NCBI GenBank assembly: GCA_017465475.1
Contig: JAFTWC010000044.1
Coordinates: 1-64,000 of the forward strand
Origin: Lachnospiraceae bacterium
Lineage (GTDB): Bacteria; Bacillota; Clostridia; Lachnospirales; Lachnospiraceae
Length of the DNA stretch: 64,000 bases
Direction: 5' to 3'
The translations under genes and the position numbers were made by a program. The notes below the pieces were generated by a model. The model made no database searches. It worked only from the letters and a program-made list of their open reading frames with translations, and had not been told where the DNA came from. Shown here piece by piece: positions 33,450 through 41,800 of this stretch. The stretch's first letter is position 1, and each line of letters starts with the position of its first letter.

Positions 33450-35477
33450 ATGTTACTCGCCTGTAATTCTATTTCTAAAAGCTTTGGCGAAGATACCATA
33501 CTGAATGAAGTATCCTTTCATATAAATGAACGTGAAAAAATGGCGATTGTCGGCATCAACGGTGCCGGCAAATCCACTTTATTGAAGATTATTATGCAGG
33601 AGCTTTCCGCCGATTCCGGGGAAGTTATCACTGCAAAAGGGGCTACCATCGGCTACCTTTCCCAGCATCAGGACTTAGCCTCGGATCGCACCGTTTACGA
33701 AGAAATGCTTTCCGTAAAGGCTGATTTATTAAGAACCGAAGCCCGCATCCGGGAAGTCGAACTTCTGATGAAGGGACAAGAAGGGGATGCTTTGGAGGCT
33801 CTTTTAAAGGAGTACACCTCTCTCACCCATTCCTTTGAGGCCCAAAACGGCTACGCTTATAAAAGTGAAGTGGTCGGTGTTTTAAAGGGTCTCGGTTTTT
33901 CCGAAGGGGATTTTACCAAGCAGATTCAGGCCCTTTCCGGCGGTCAGAAGACCCGCATTGCGTTGGGGCGTCTTCTTCTTACCAATCCGGATTTAATTAT
34001 GCTTGACGAGCCTACCAACCATTTGGACATGGCTTCTATTGCCTGGTTGGAAACTTATCTTATCAACTATCCGGGTGCGGTACTTATTGTGGCCCACGAC
34101 CGGTACTTTTTGGACCGTGTGGTAACAAAGGTTGTGGAACTGGATGCAGGAAAAGCACAAACCTTTACCGGAAACTACTCGGACTATGCCGTTAAGAAAG
34201 AACAGCAACGGGAGATTTTGCTTCAGCACTACTTAAATCAACAAAGAGAAATTAAGCATCAGGAAGAAGTCATCGAAAAACTCCGTTCCTTTAACCGTGA
34301 AAAATCCATCAAACGCGCAGAAAGCCGTGAAAAGATGCTGGATAAAATCGAACGCATCGACAAGCCGACAGAAGTCCGCAGCAAGATGAAGATTCGTCTC
34401 ACGCCCCACATTATGAGCGGAAACGATGTTCTTACCGTCACCGGATTATCCAAGTCCTTTGGCAGTCAGAAGCTGTTTTCGGATTTAAGCTTTGATATTA
34501 AGCGTGGCGAAAAGGTGGCCATCATCGGCAAAAACGGCACCGGAAAAACCACTATTTTAAAGATTATTAACGGCCTTTTGCCGGCAGATGCGGGCGAAAT
34601 CAAACCGGGTGCCAAAGTACATGTGGCTTATTACGATCAGGAACATCAAGTGCTTCATCCGGAAAAGACCTTGTTTGATGAGTTGCAGGACACCTATCCC
34701 TACATGGATAACACGGAAGTGCGCAATGTTCTTGCTGCATTTCTCTTTACCGGAGATGACGTATTTAAGCGAATCAGTGAAATCAGCGGTGGCGAACGAG
34801 GCCGTGTTTCTCTGGCAAAGCTTATGCTCTCCGACGCCAACTTACTTATCCTCGACGAGCCGACGAACCATTTAGACATTGTGTCCAAAGAAATCTTAGA
34901 GGATGCCATTAACGCTTACGAAGGCACGGTATTGTATGTATCCCACGACCGTTATTTTATCAATAAAACCGCAACAAGAATCCTTGATTTAACGGAGCAA
35001 ACGCTCCTTAACTATCCGGGTAATTATGACTATTATCTGGAGAAAAAAGAGCTGACGGAACGCTTGTATTTAGACGGGATCGGGTACGGTATGGAAGGAA
35101 AAGGAAAGGCCGGCGGTGCTTCCGCAAACGGCGCCTCTTCTGTTTCCGGCAAAACTTCGACCTCCGGTTTAAACACAGCCTCCGGTTCATCCGGTCAGAG
35201 TGCCACTGCTTCTTCCGGTACTGTCACTGAAACGAAGCTTGACTGGCAGCAGCAAAAAGAAGAACAAGCCCGTCAGAGAAAGCGCCAGAATGACCTTAAG
35301 AAAACCGAGGAAGAGATTGAGCGCGTCGAAACCCGCATGGCAGAGTTAGACACTGCTTTAGCAGACCCTACCTTTGCTTCCGACCACACGAAGCTCACGG
35401 AGCTGAGTCGTGAGCGTGACGAGCTTGAAGAGAAGCTTGAAAAGCTTATGGAGCAGTGGGAAGAGCTGGCGGAGTAG
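33450..35477 (+). CDS. ABC-F family ATP-binding protein
   Basis: A 675-residue soluble protein with two ABC domains and no membrane segments. Walker A motifs are GINGAGKST (about residue 35) and GKNGTGKTT (about 358); signatures are LSGGQKTRIALGRLL and ISGGERGRVSLAKLM, each followed by LDEPTNHLD. The two domains are joined by an alpha-helical linker (about 250-320), the tRNA-interacting P-site arm of ABC-F factors. After a Gly/Ser/Ala-rich stretch (about 545-595) comes a charged C-terminal coiled coil. These proteins rescue or regulate ribosomes; some protect against antibiotics. It starts 9 bp after araC, with GGAGG before the ATG. Confidence 0.93.
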   Translation: MLLACNSISKSFGEDTILNEVSFHINEREKMAIVGINGAGKSTLLKIIMQELSADSGEVITAKGATIGYLSQHQDLASDRTVYEEMLSVKADLLRTEARIREVELLMKGQEGDALEALLKEYTSLTHSFEAQNGYAYKSEVVGVLKGLGFSEGDFTKQIQALSGGQKTRIALGRLLLTNPDLIMLDEPTNHLDMASIAWLETYLINYPGAVLIVAHDRYFLDRVVTKVVELDAGKAQTFTGNYSDYAVKKEQQREILLQHYLNQQREIKHQEEVIEKLRSFNREKSIKRAESREKMLDKIERIDKPTEVRSKMKIRLTPHIMSGNDVLTVTGLSKSFGSQKLFSDLSFDIKRGEKVAIIGKNGTGKTTILKIINGLLPADAGEIKPGAKVHVAYYDQEHQVLHPEKTLFDELQDTYPYMDNTEVRNVLAAFLFTGDDVFKRISEISGGERGRVSLAKLMLSDANLLILDEPTNHLDIVSKEILEDAINAYEGTVLYVSHDRYFINKTATRILDLTEQTLLNYPGNYDYYLEKKELTERLYLDGIGYGMEGKGKAGGASANGASSVSGKTSTSGLNTASGSSGQSATASSGTVTETKLDWQQQKEEQARQRKRQNDLKKTEEEIERVETRMAELDTALADPTFASDHTKLTELSRERDELEEKLEKLMEQWEELAE

Positions 35478-35504
35478 ATATCATTAATTTGCAAATAAGA
35501 ATAA

Positions 35505-35545
35505 TTCCCTAACTCTCTACATAGTACATGCAGAGAGTTAGGGAA
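35505..35545 (-). terminator. Terminator-like hairpin
   Basis: Perfect 14-bp arms TTCCCTAACTCTCT and AGAGAGTTAGGGAA with a 13-nt loop. The minus-strand side is followed by T-rich sequence and it comes directly after a small minus-strand reading frame remnant. It may also end the ABC-F transcript. Confidence 0.6.
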
Positions 35546-35548
35546 AAT

Positions 35549-35611
35549 TCATTCGTCAACTTCCACAAATTCTTTCTCAGAAATTGGATACTTTTCACAA
35601 AGTTTTCTCAT
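35549..35611 (-). pseudogene. Possible remnant of a gene 3' end
   Basis: On the minus strand a 20-codon frame MRKLCEKYPISEKEFVEVDE ends at a TGA right before the hairpin at 35505-35545. In frame upstream it extends only nine codons (NQSFGRKTK) to a stop. The composition looks like a real protein tail followed by its own terminator, suggesting the 3' end of a gene lost by deletion. It is too short to identify. The rest of the 35478-35919 gap up to the higBA promoter holds nothing I can support. Confidence 0.25.
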
Positions 35612-35848
35612 CTTTGTTTTCCGCCCAAACGATTGATTTTACTGGATTTTACCCCGTTTTCTCACCCTGTAAAACATTGTCTTGTAGCGTTCGGAACGGT
35701 TGCGAAATCACCTATCTTTTGCTATACTATCCTTACGTAACTCTTCCCACAAGTGTAATTTTCTTTGGATATTCCAAAATTTTTCCCGATACCATAACAA
35801 AAATTCATTCTTTGATAACTATCAATTTACATATGCATAAAATATTTC

Positions 35849-35878
35849 TTGACGTAGTGATAGCTTTCATGCTATCAT
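35849..35878 (+). promoter_or_regulatory. Promoter of the higBA operon
   Basis: TTGACG (35849-35854) and TATCAT (35873-35878) are 18 bp apart, 42 bp upstream of the toxin start. Two palindromes overlap or follow it (see separate entry), as expected for an autoregulated toxin-antitoxin operon. Confidence 0.75.
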
Positions 35879-35895
35879 TGTATCAGAATATGATA
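35858..35895. promoter_or_regulatory. Two palindromic operators at the higBA promoter
   Basis: TGATAGC-N6-GCTATCA (35858-35877) lies between the -35 and -10 boxes, and TATCA-N5-TGATA (35881-35895) just after the -10. Their centres are about 20.5 bp apart, roughly two helical turns, so two antitoxin dimers could bind on one face and repress transcription. Confidence 0.7.
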
Positions 35896-35919
35896 AGTAC
35901 AGAACGGAGAATCTATTTG

Positions 35920-36288
35920 ATGTATAATGTCATATTCTATGAAAAAAAGAATGGGGAATCCGAACTATGGAATTTCCTTGAAAAACTACGAAACAAATCC
36001 ACATCCGATAAAGATGCACGTATTCAATATAAACAAATTACTCTTTATATTGAACTCTTACAGAACAACGGAACACATCTTCCGAATACTATAACAAAAC
36101 ATCTTGAAGAAGACATTTGGGAACTACGTCCCGGGAACAATCGTGTTTTCTATTTTTATCATGACAACGGTTGTTTTGTTCTTCTTCACAGCTTTCGTAA
36201 AAAGACAAAAAAGACTCCGCGTCACGAAATCAGCAAAGCAAATGCGGAACGTGATGACTATATAGCCAGAAAGGAGCATATCTCATGA
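35920..36288 (+). CDS. higB: HigB-like (Gp49/RelE superfamily) toxin
   Basis: A 122-residue protein starting MYNVIFYEKKNGESELWNFLEKL, the standard opening of phage Gp49-like HigB toxins. The core contains KHLEEDIWELRPGNNRVFYFYHDNGCFVLLHSFRKKTKKTP, with basic residues likely to contact mRNA. These toxins cleave mRNA at the ribosomal A site. The C-terminus carries the helix ANAERDDYIAR common to the family. Start at 35920 is 10 nt after GGAG; the longer frame would begin 340 bp earlier, across the promoter. Its TGA overlaps the antitoxin start (ATGA). Confidence 0.88.
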   Translation: MYNVIFYEKKNGESELWNFLEKLRNKSTSDKDARIQYKQITLYIELLQNNGTHLPNTITKHLEEDIWELRPGNNRVFYFYHDNGCFVLLHSFRKKTKKTPRHEISKANAERDDYIARKEHIS

Positions 36289-36557
36289 GAAGTTGGAATG
36301 ACTACAAAGCATATGTTAAAAAAATCGATCCGCAAGGTGAGCGAGATCTTACTGACATCGAAACACAGGCTGCTATCATCAGCGCCATGATAAAACAACG
36401 CAATGAACTGGGATTAAGTCAACGCGAACTAGCGTCCCTCTGCAATATTCCGCAATCTTCTGTAGCAAGAATCGAGTCTTTTCAAACGACACCGAATCTT
36501 TCCACGTTGTTAAAGTTATTCCGGGTACTGGGACTAAAAATCTCTATCACTAAATAA
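36285..36557 (+). CDS. higA: HigA-like XRE-family antitoxin
   Basis: A 90-residue DNA-binding protein. Residues about 35-90 form an HTH_3 domain (IKQRNELGLSQRELASLCNIPQSSVARIESFQTTPNLSTLLKLFRVLGL). The N-terminal 30 residues probably wrap or cap the toxin. It is translationally coupled to higB by the ATGA overlap. It should neutralise HigB and bind the palindromes at 35858-35895. The toxin-first order is the usual HigBA arrangement. Confidence 0.88.
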   Translation: MRSWNDYKAYVKKIDPQGERDLTDIETQAAIISAMIKQRNELGLSQRELASLCNIPQSSVARIESFQTTPNLSTLLKLFRVLGLKISITK

Positions 36558-36558
36558 C

Positions 36559-36582
36559 ACAAGGCAGGGGGGCCTGCCTTGT
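36559..36582. terminator. Bidirectional terminator-like hairpin after higA
   Basis: Perfect arms ACAAGGCAGG and CCTGCCTTGT around a GGGG loop, immediately after the higA stop and before the convergent XRE gene. The downstream T-run is weak on both strands. Confidence 0.6.
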
Positions 36583-36611
36583 CGTTTACTATTACCATTT
36601 CAAATCCGAGC

Positions 36612-36812
36612 CTAAACTTTCTCATAAAACTCCAACGGATTTATCTCTAACTTTTTACAGATTTTGACAACTGCATCAAAGGAAGCTCCTCCCAAATCAC
36701 GAGACAAGATCGTCATAAGTGTACTATAAGGAATGTCTGCTTCCAGCGCAAACTGTCTGAGACTTTTGTAACGGTCTAAAATCAGATTTCGAAGCTTTTG
36801 TTCTCTCGTCAT
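36612..36812 (-). CDS. Small XRE-family DNA-binding protein
   Basis: A 66-residue protein that is almost only an HTH_3 domain: MTREQKLRNLILDRYKSLRQFALEADIPYSTLMTILSRDLGGASFDAVVKICKKLEINPLEF. It starts at 36812, where its ATG overlaps the DeoR stop (ATGA). Small Cro/CI-like proteins of this type often act as cofactors or antirepressors of nearby genes. Its position as last gene of the Nudix-DeoR operon suggests a role in controlling it. No phage genes surround it. Confidence 0.8.
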   Translation of the reverse strand: MTREQKLRNLILDRYKSLRQFALEADIPYSTLMTILSRDLGGASFDAVVKICKKLEINPLEFYEKV

Positions 36813-37585
36813 TTTCCTTCCTCTACAATCGTAACTGTGACACCTTTTTCCTCCAGGGCTGTTACCTGTTCTTCCACACAATCCCAATCCGTGATAATCT
36901 CGTCAAACACATCTATGTCACACACCTTTACAAAGGAATCCACTCCGATTTTTGCACTCGGGAGTACCATGTACTTTTTACGACTGTTCTTGATTACCGT
37001 ACGCTGGAAGGTTGCGGTCTCATCGGTGCCGTTGGACAGGCCGAAGTTTGCGGTCACACCGCCTCCGGTAATAAAGCACACATCAAAATGTAATCGACTG
37101 ACAAAGTCATTTGCAAAACTGTCCACAACAGAACCGCTCTGTCTCATTTTTCCGCCCACCATATACACATCAATGTTATCAAAGGCTCGAAGTTCCTTCG
37201 CAATATCCACCGAATTCACCACCACCGTGTAACGTATGTCTTTCGGCAAAAAAGATACCATAATGTGTCCGAAGGAACCTCCGGTCAGATAGACAATGTC
37301 GTTTTCATTAATCTTTGTAACTGCCACTCGTGAAATTTCCCGATAATTATCAAAGATAGGCATTTTTTCAAAGTCCCTGTCTATCGGCGGTCTTACACTG
37401 ACCTGCTGTAATAAAATGGCTCCTCCGTGGGTTCTCTTACAAAGCCCCTTCTGTTCCAACAGACGCAAATCTCTTCTGGCGGATTCATCCGATATGCCGT
37501 ACTTTGCTGTAATTTCTGCAATGGTAACTTTACCGTTTGTTTGGATTATTTCTACTATCTCCTGCTGTCGTTCTTCCATGAACAT
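36809..37585 (-). CDS. DeoR/GlpR-family sugar-responsive repressor
   Basis: The 258-residue protein has an N-terminal HTH (RQQEIVEIIQTNGKVTIAEITAKYGISDESARRDLRLLEQKGLCKRTHGGA, about 5-55) and a C-terminal DeoRC effector domain of the ISOCOT fold (about 75-235: IYLTGGSFGHIMVSFLP...VYMVGGKMRQSGSVVD...IGVDSFVKV). These bind phosphorylated sugars or intermediates. It lies 15 bp after the Nudix gene and is coupled to the XRE gene. The effector is unknown; no sugar kinase lies beside it. Confidence 0.9.
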   Translation of the reverse strand: MFMEERQQEIVEIIQTNGKVTIAEITAKYGISDESARRDLRLLEQKGLCKRTHGGAILLQQVSVRPPIDRDFEKMPIFDNYREISRVAVTKINENDIVYLTGGSFGHIMVSFLPKDIRYTVVVNSVDIAKELRAFDNIDVYMVGGKMRQSGSVVDSFANDFVSRLHFDVCFITGGGVTANFGLSNGTDETATFQRTVIKNSRKKYMVLPSAKIGVDSFVKVCDIDVFDEIITDWDCVEEQVTALEEKGVTVTIVEEGK

Positions 37586-37600
37586 AATAATACCTCCGTT

Positions 37601-38062
37601 TTATCTAATTCCCACACAGAAGCTTTCTTCTTCTGTGATTTCAAATGGTTCCCTTAGAAATCCAAAGCAATGAACTGTATCATTTCCCGATAACATATGT
37701 TCCAACCTTTTCTTTGTCAACGGAAACGTTACCATCTCCAATGCGTCTTGTTTTTTCACCCGCCGAACCTCCGAGCTTTCCTCACTGCTTGCCAGTTCTC
37801 CCTTGATATACTTACAAAAAAAATCAATATTTACAACATTCTTTTCCACATTCTTACATACTCCGATAAACCCTGTAATTTCCACCTCTACTCCTGTTTC
37901 TTCTTTTATCTCTCGGAGTAATGCCTGCTGAAGTGTTTCTCCCGGCTCTACCATTCCACCGGGATATTCCCATCCACGCCACGGACAATTGATTAGCAAT
38001 ATCTCCCCATTCTCATTCGTCACCAATCCGGCTACAGAAACAAAATGCGTATAATTCATCAT
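37601..38062 (-). CDS. Nudix hydrolase
   Basis: A 153-residue hydrolase with the full Nudix box GMVEPGETLQQALLREIKEETGVEVEI (GX5EX7REUXEEXGU) at about residues 36-62. It should cleave nucleoside diphosphate linkages of a substrate such as an oxidised nucleotide or nucleotide sugar. The start at 38062 follows GGAGG by 6 nt. The promoter at 38082-38110 gives a transcript that begins only about 13 nt before this ATG, ruling out the longer frame. It heads a Nudix-DeoR-XRE operon. Confidence 0.9.
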   Translation of the reverse strand: MMNYTHFVSVAGLVTNENGEILLINCPWRGWEYPGGMVEPGETLQQALLREIKEETGVEVEITGFIGVCKNVEKNVVNIDFFCKYIKGELASSEESSEVRRVKKQDALEMVTFPLTKKRLEHMLSGNDTVHCFGFLREPFEITEEESFCVGIR

Positions 38063-38081
38063 TCTATACCTCCATGCGTTT

Positions 38082-38110
38082 ATAATACAACATAATCGGT
38101 CATCAGTCAA
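38082..38110 (-). promoter_or_regulatory. Promoter of the Nudix-DeoR-XRE operon
   Basis: On the minus strand TTGACT (38105-38110) and TATTAT (38082-38087) are 17 bp apart. The predicted transcript starts about 13 nt before the Nudix ATG, so the phased array at 38162-38607 lies upstream of it. Confidence 0.75.
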
Positions 38111-38161
38111 CATTTTCGGTAATCGGATTTGCGTATATTTTCCTTGTAACCTAATTACGCA

Positions 38162-38607
38162 TACCATGAGTTTTCCCCTCCTTAACATCCTCATGGTACA
38201 CCTTTTACTTCACTTTTTCCTTTTACCATGAGATCTTCTTTTTCTATTCTTCATCATGGTAAGTAATTTGTACATTTCTTTTTTCTTACCATGATCAGAC
38301 TTCATATCATCATTTCTCATGGTACAAAAACAGCTTTTTCTGCACGATTCATGGTAATCGTTCAAATACTTTTCTATTTTGTACCATGAACACCCACTTT
38401 GTTCTCCTGTATCATGGTAATTTTTCAAACGCACTTCTCTTTTGTACCATGAGCATCTACCTTGTTCTCCTGTATCATGGTAATTTCTCAAACGCACTTC
38501 TCTTTTGTACCATGAACACCTACTTAGTCCTATTGCATCATGGTAATTTCTTAAACACACTTCTTCTTTGTACCATGAAAAATTCCTTCACTTTTCATTT
38601 CATGGTA
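38162..38607. repeat. Phased array of 15 copies of an 8-bp motif in alternating orientation
   Basis: TACCATGA occurs at 38162, 38224, 38287, 38382, 38445, 38508 and 38571; its reverse complement TCATGGTA occurs at 38191, 38254, 38317, 38349, 38412, 38475, 38538 and 38600. Motif starts are 29-33 bp apart, about 31.5 on average (three helical turns), giving a 62-63 bp unit. One TACCATGA is missing between 38317 and 38349, where about 31 bp was lost. Three units (38382-38570) are nearly identical; the others share little beyond the motif. Spacers are pyrimidine-rich on the plus strand. The array lies between the purL terminator and the Nudix promoter. The 8-mers look constrained, so a protein-binding array is my favoured reading; a structured RNA is the alternative. 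Confidence 0.9.
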
Positions 38608-38743
38608 ATCCCCGTAATAGAACCGGAATGTTACCGCCACAGTATTCCCCTCCCGGCCTCTCTTCCCCCTCTGACCAATCCCATATACAGGTTCCACTCC
38701 CCTAATATGGCCATTTGACCAACAGAATTCAAGCAAGCAAAAA

Positions 38744-38776
38744 GACGGGACCTTGCAGCTATCGCAAGGTCCCGTC
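38744..38776 (-). terminator. Intrinsic terminator of purL
   Basis: Perfect 13-bp arms GACGGGACCTTGC and GCAAGGTCCCGTC, followed on the minus strand by TTTTTGC, 25 bp past the purL stop. The stretch 38608-38743 between this hairpin and the array contains no recognisable feature. Confidence 0.92.
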
Positions 38777-38800
38777 ACTGTTCTATCTTATTTTCATATC

Positions 38801-41800
38801 TTACTTAAAGTACTTCACACCGGAAGCAAAGATTCTCTGATCCTGGTCACCGTAGATGTTTACAGCTACGGAGTTACCGCGACGCTCGGAGTGAGCCATC
38901 TTACCAAGAACACGACCGTCCGGGCTGGTGATACCTTCGATTGCAAAGTAGGAGCCGTTCGGGTTGAAGTCTTCGTCCATGGTCGGGTTGCCGGCAAGAT
39001 CTACATACTGGGTTGCAATCTGTCCGTTTGCGGCAAGCTTTTCGATCCATTCCTTGCTTGCTACGAAACGACCTTCACCGTGGGAAGCCGGGATTGCGTA
39101 AACGCCGCCAAGCTCTGCCTCCATGAGCCACGGGGACTTGTTGGTAACAACCTTGGTGTATACAGACTTGGAAATGTGACGTCCGATGCTATTCATGGTA
39201 AGAGTCGGGGAATCCTCCTTCTGCGGAGTTACTTCGCCGTACGGTACAAGTCCAAGCTTAATAATTGCCTGGAAACCGTTACAAATACCGAGAACCAAAC
39301 CGTCACGCTGCTTTAACATATCATTTACCGCATCGGTAATCTTTGCGTTACGGAACGCGGTTGCGATGAACTTACCGGAACCATCCGGTTCGTCACCTGC
39401 GGAGAAGCCGCCCGGGAACATGAGAATCTGTGCATTACGGATTTCCTTCTCGAATGCGTCAACGGACTCTCTGATGTCCTGCTCGTTACGGTTACGGAAT
39501 ACTACAGTGCTTACTTCTGCACCTGCGTCACGGAAGGAGCGCATGGTGTCGTACTCACAGTTGGTACCCGGGAATACCGGAATAAATACACGCGGCTTAG
39601 CCACCTTATTCTTAGCTACATAAACAGTCTTTGCATCAAACAACGGATGATTAATCTTCTCTTCCTTTACATTGGATCTGGTCGGGAATACCTTTTCTAA
39701 CGTATTGGTCCAAGCATCCAGTGCTTCTTCCATGGTAACGGTCTCACCACCGTATACAAACATCGGTGCTTCGGTTACGGTACCTACAGTCTTGTAAACA
39801 ACACCGCTTTCGTTTAATGCATTCAGGCAATCCTTGGAAACTTCCGCAAGGATTTCACCGTAAGCCGGAGCAAATAACTCATGAGAGCTTACTGCATCAG
39901 AGATTACTGCACCAAGGCGATTACCGAATGCCATCTTGGAAACAGCCTCAGCGATACCCTTTGCACCAAGAGCGTACATGGAAGCAATCTTTCCGCTCTG
40001 AGCCAGCTTCGTAATCTTGCTCATCTGTTCTGCAAATGCAGCGTAATCCGGAAGGTCATAAGAATCCTTCTTCATTGCGAACTTTACAAGTACATTACCG
40101 GACTTCTTAAACTCACCGGTTACCACATCAGAGGTCTTTGCCATATCTACAGCAAAGGATACCAGTGTCGGCGGAACATCAATATCCTGGAAAGAACCGG
40201 ACATACTGTCCTTACCGCCGATGGACGGAAGGCCAAGCTGAACCTGTGCCTCAAATGCACCGAGAAGTGCCGCCAGCGGTTCACCCCAACGCTTCGGATC
40301 GGTACCTAAGCGACGGAAAAATTCCTGGAAGGTGAAACGAATCTTTGTATGATCACCACCTGCTGCTACAATCTTAGCAACAGAGGAAATTACTGCATAA
40401 ACTGCACCGTGGTACGGGCTCCAGGAAGAAAGGTACGGATCGAAGCCGTAACTCATCATGGAAACTGCCTCACTGTCACCGTCAAGTACCGGCACCTTTG
40501 CAATCATGGTCTGTACCGGAGTCATCTGATACTTACCACCGTACGGCATGGTTACGGTATTTGCACCGATGGAGCTATCGAACATCTCCACTAAGCCCTT
40601 CTTGGAACAAGTATTTAAATCTGCAAGCATGGAAAGCCACTCGCCCTTAATGCCGGTCTTACCGGAAAGTACGGTTTCTCCCTTTGCAGTCTTTCTGGTA
40701 ATACGGGAAGCGGTATAGGAAGCACCCTTCTTAAAGTAGCTGTCTTCCTTCTTCGGCATGGTAACCTCAGCAGTTGCCTCCTGATGTGCGCCGTTGGTAT
40801 CAAGGAAGGAACGCTTCAGATTAACGATTTCCTTACCTCTCCAAACAAGTACAAGACGCGGGTCCTCGGTAACTACTGCCACCGGAACTGCTTCTAAGTT
40901 CTCTTCTGCTGCAAAATCAAGCATCTTGTCCACGTCCTTAGCGTCAACTACGATAGCCATACGCTCCTGGGACTCGGAGATTGCAAGTTCGGTGCCGTCA
41001 AGACCTGCATACTTCTTCGGAACCTTGTCAAGTTCTACACGAAGACCGTCTGCAAGCTCACCGATTGCTACGGATACACCGCCTGCACCGAAGTCATTAC
41101 ACTTCTTAATGATGCTTGCCACTTCTTCTCTACGGAACAATCTCTGAAGCTTACGCTCCGTCGGAGCATTACCCTTCTGAACCTCTGCGCCGCAGGTGTG
41201 AATGGACTCAGCGGTATGTGCCTTGGAAGAACCGGTTGCACCGCCGCAACCGTCACGTCCGGTTCTGCCACCCATAAGGATGATTACATCGCCCGGATCG
41301 GAATTTTCACGGATAACGTTCTTTCTCGGAGCTGCACCCATAACTGCACCGATTTCAAGACGCTTTGCCACATAATTCGGATGATAAATTTCATCTACAA
41401 GACCGGTTGCAAGACCAATCTGGTTACCGTAGGAGCTGTAGCCGGAAGCTGCACCGGTTACAATCTTGCGCTGTGCAAGCTTACCCTCTAAGGTCTCCGC
41501 AATCGGAAGAGTCGGGTCAGCAGCACCGGTCACACGCATTGCATGATATACATAACCACGGCCGGACAACGGGTCACGGATTGCACCGCCAAGACAGGTT
41601 GCCGCACCACCGAACGGCTCGATTTCCGTCGGGTGATTGTGGGTTTCGTTCTTAAAGAAAATTAACCATTCTTCGGTTTCCTTCTTACCGTCCGGTCTGG
41701 TAATCTCAATCGGAACGATAATGGAACAAGCATTGATTTCATCGGACACTTCCATATCATCAAGCTTACCGTCTGCACGAAGTTTCTTCATACCGACTAA

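Noticed and set aside
35584-35919. N-terminal extension of the HigB toxin
   Set aside because: The extension runs across the promoter and both operators; the start with a ribosome site is at 35920.
38210-38560. Minus-strand 116-codon reading frame with repeated NYHDTGEQ..CSWYKRE units
   Set aside because: It lies entirely within the 8-bp motif array. The period of 63 bp is a multiple of three, so any frame through it repeats. There is no ribosome site or relation to known proteins, and other units break the pattern.
38162-38607. CRISPR array
   Set aside because: Repeats are only 8 bp, alternate in orientation, spacers are partly identical and no cas genes are nearby.
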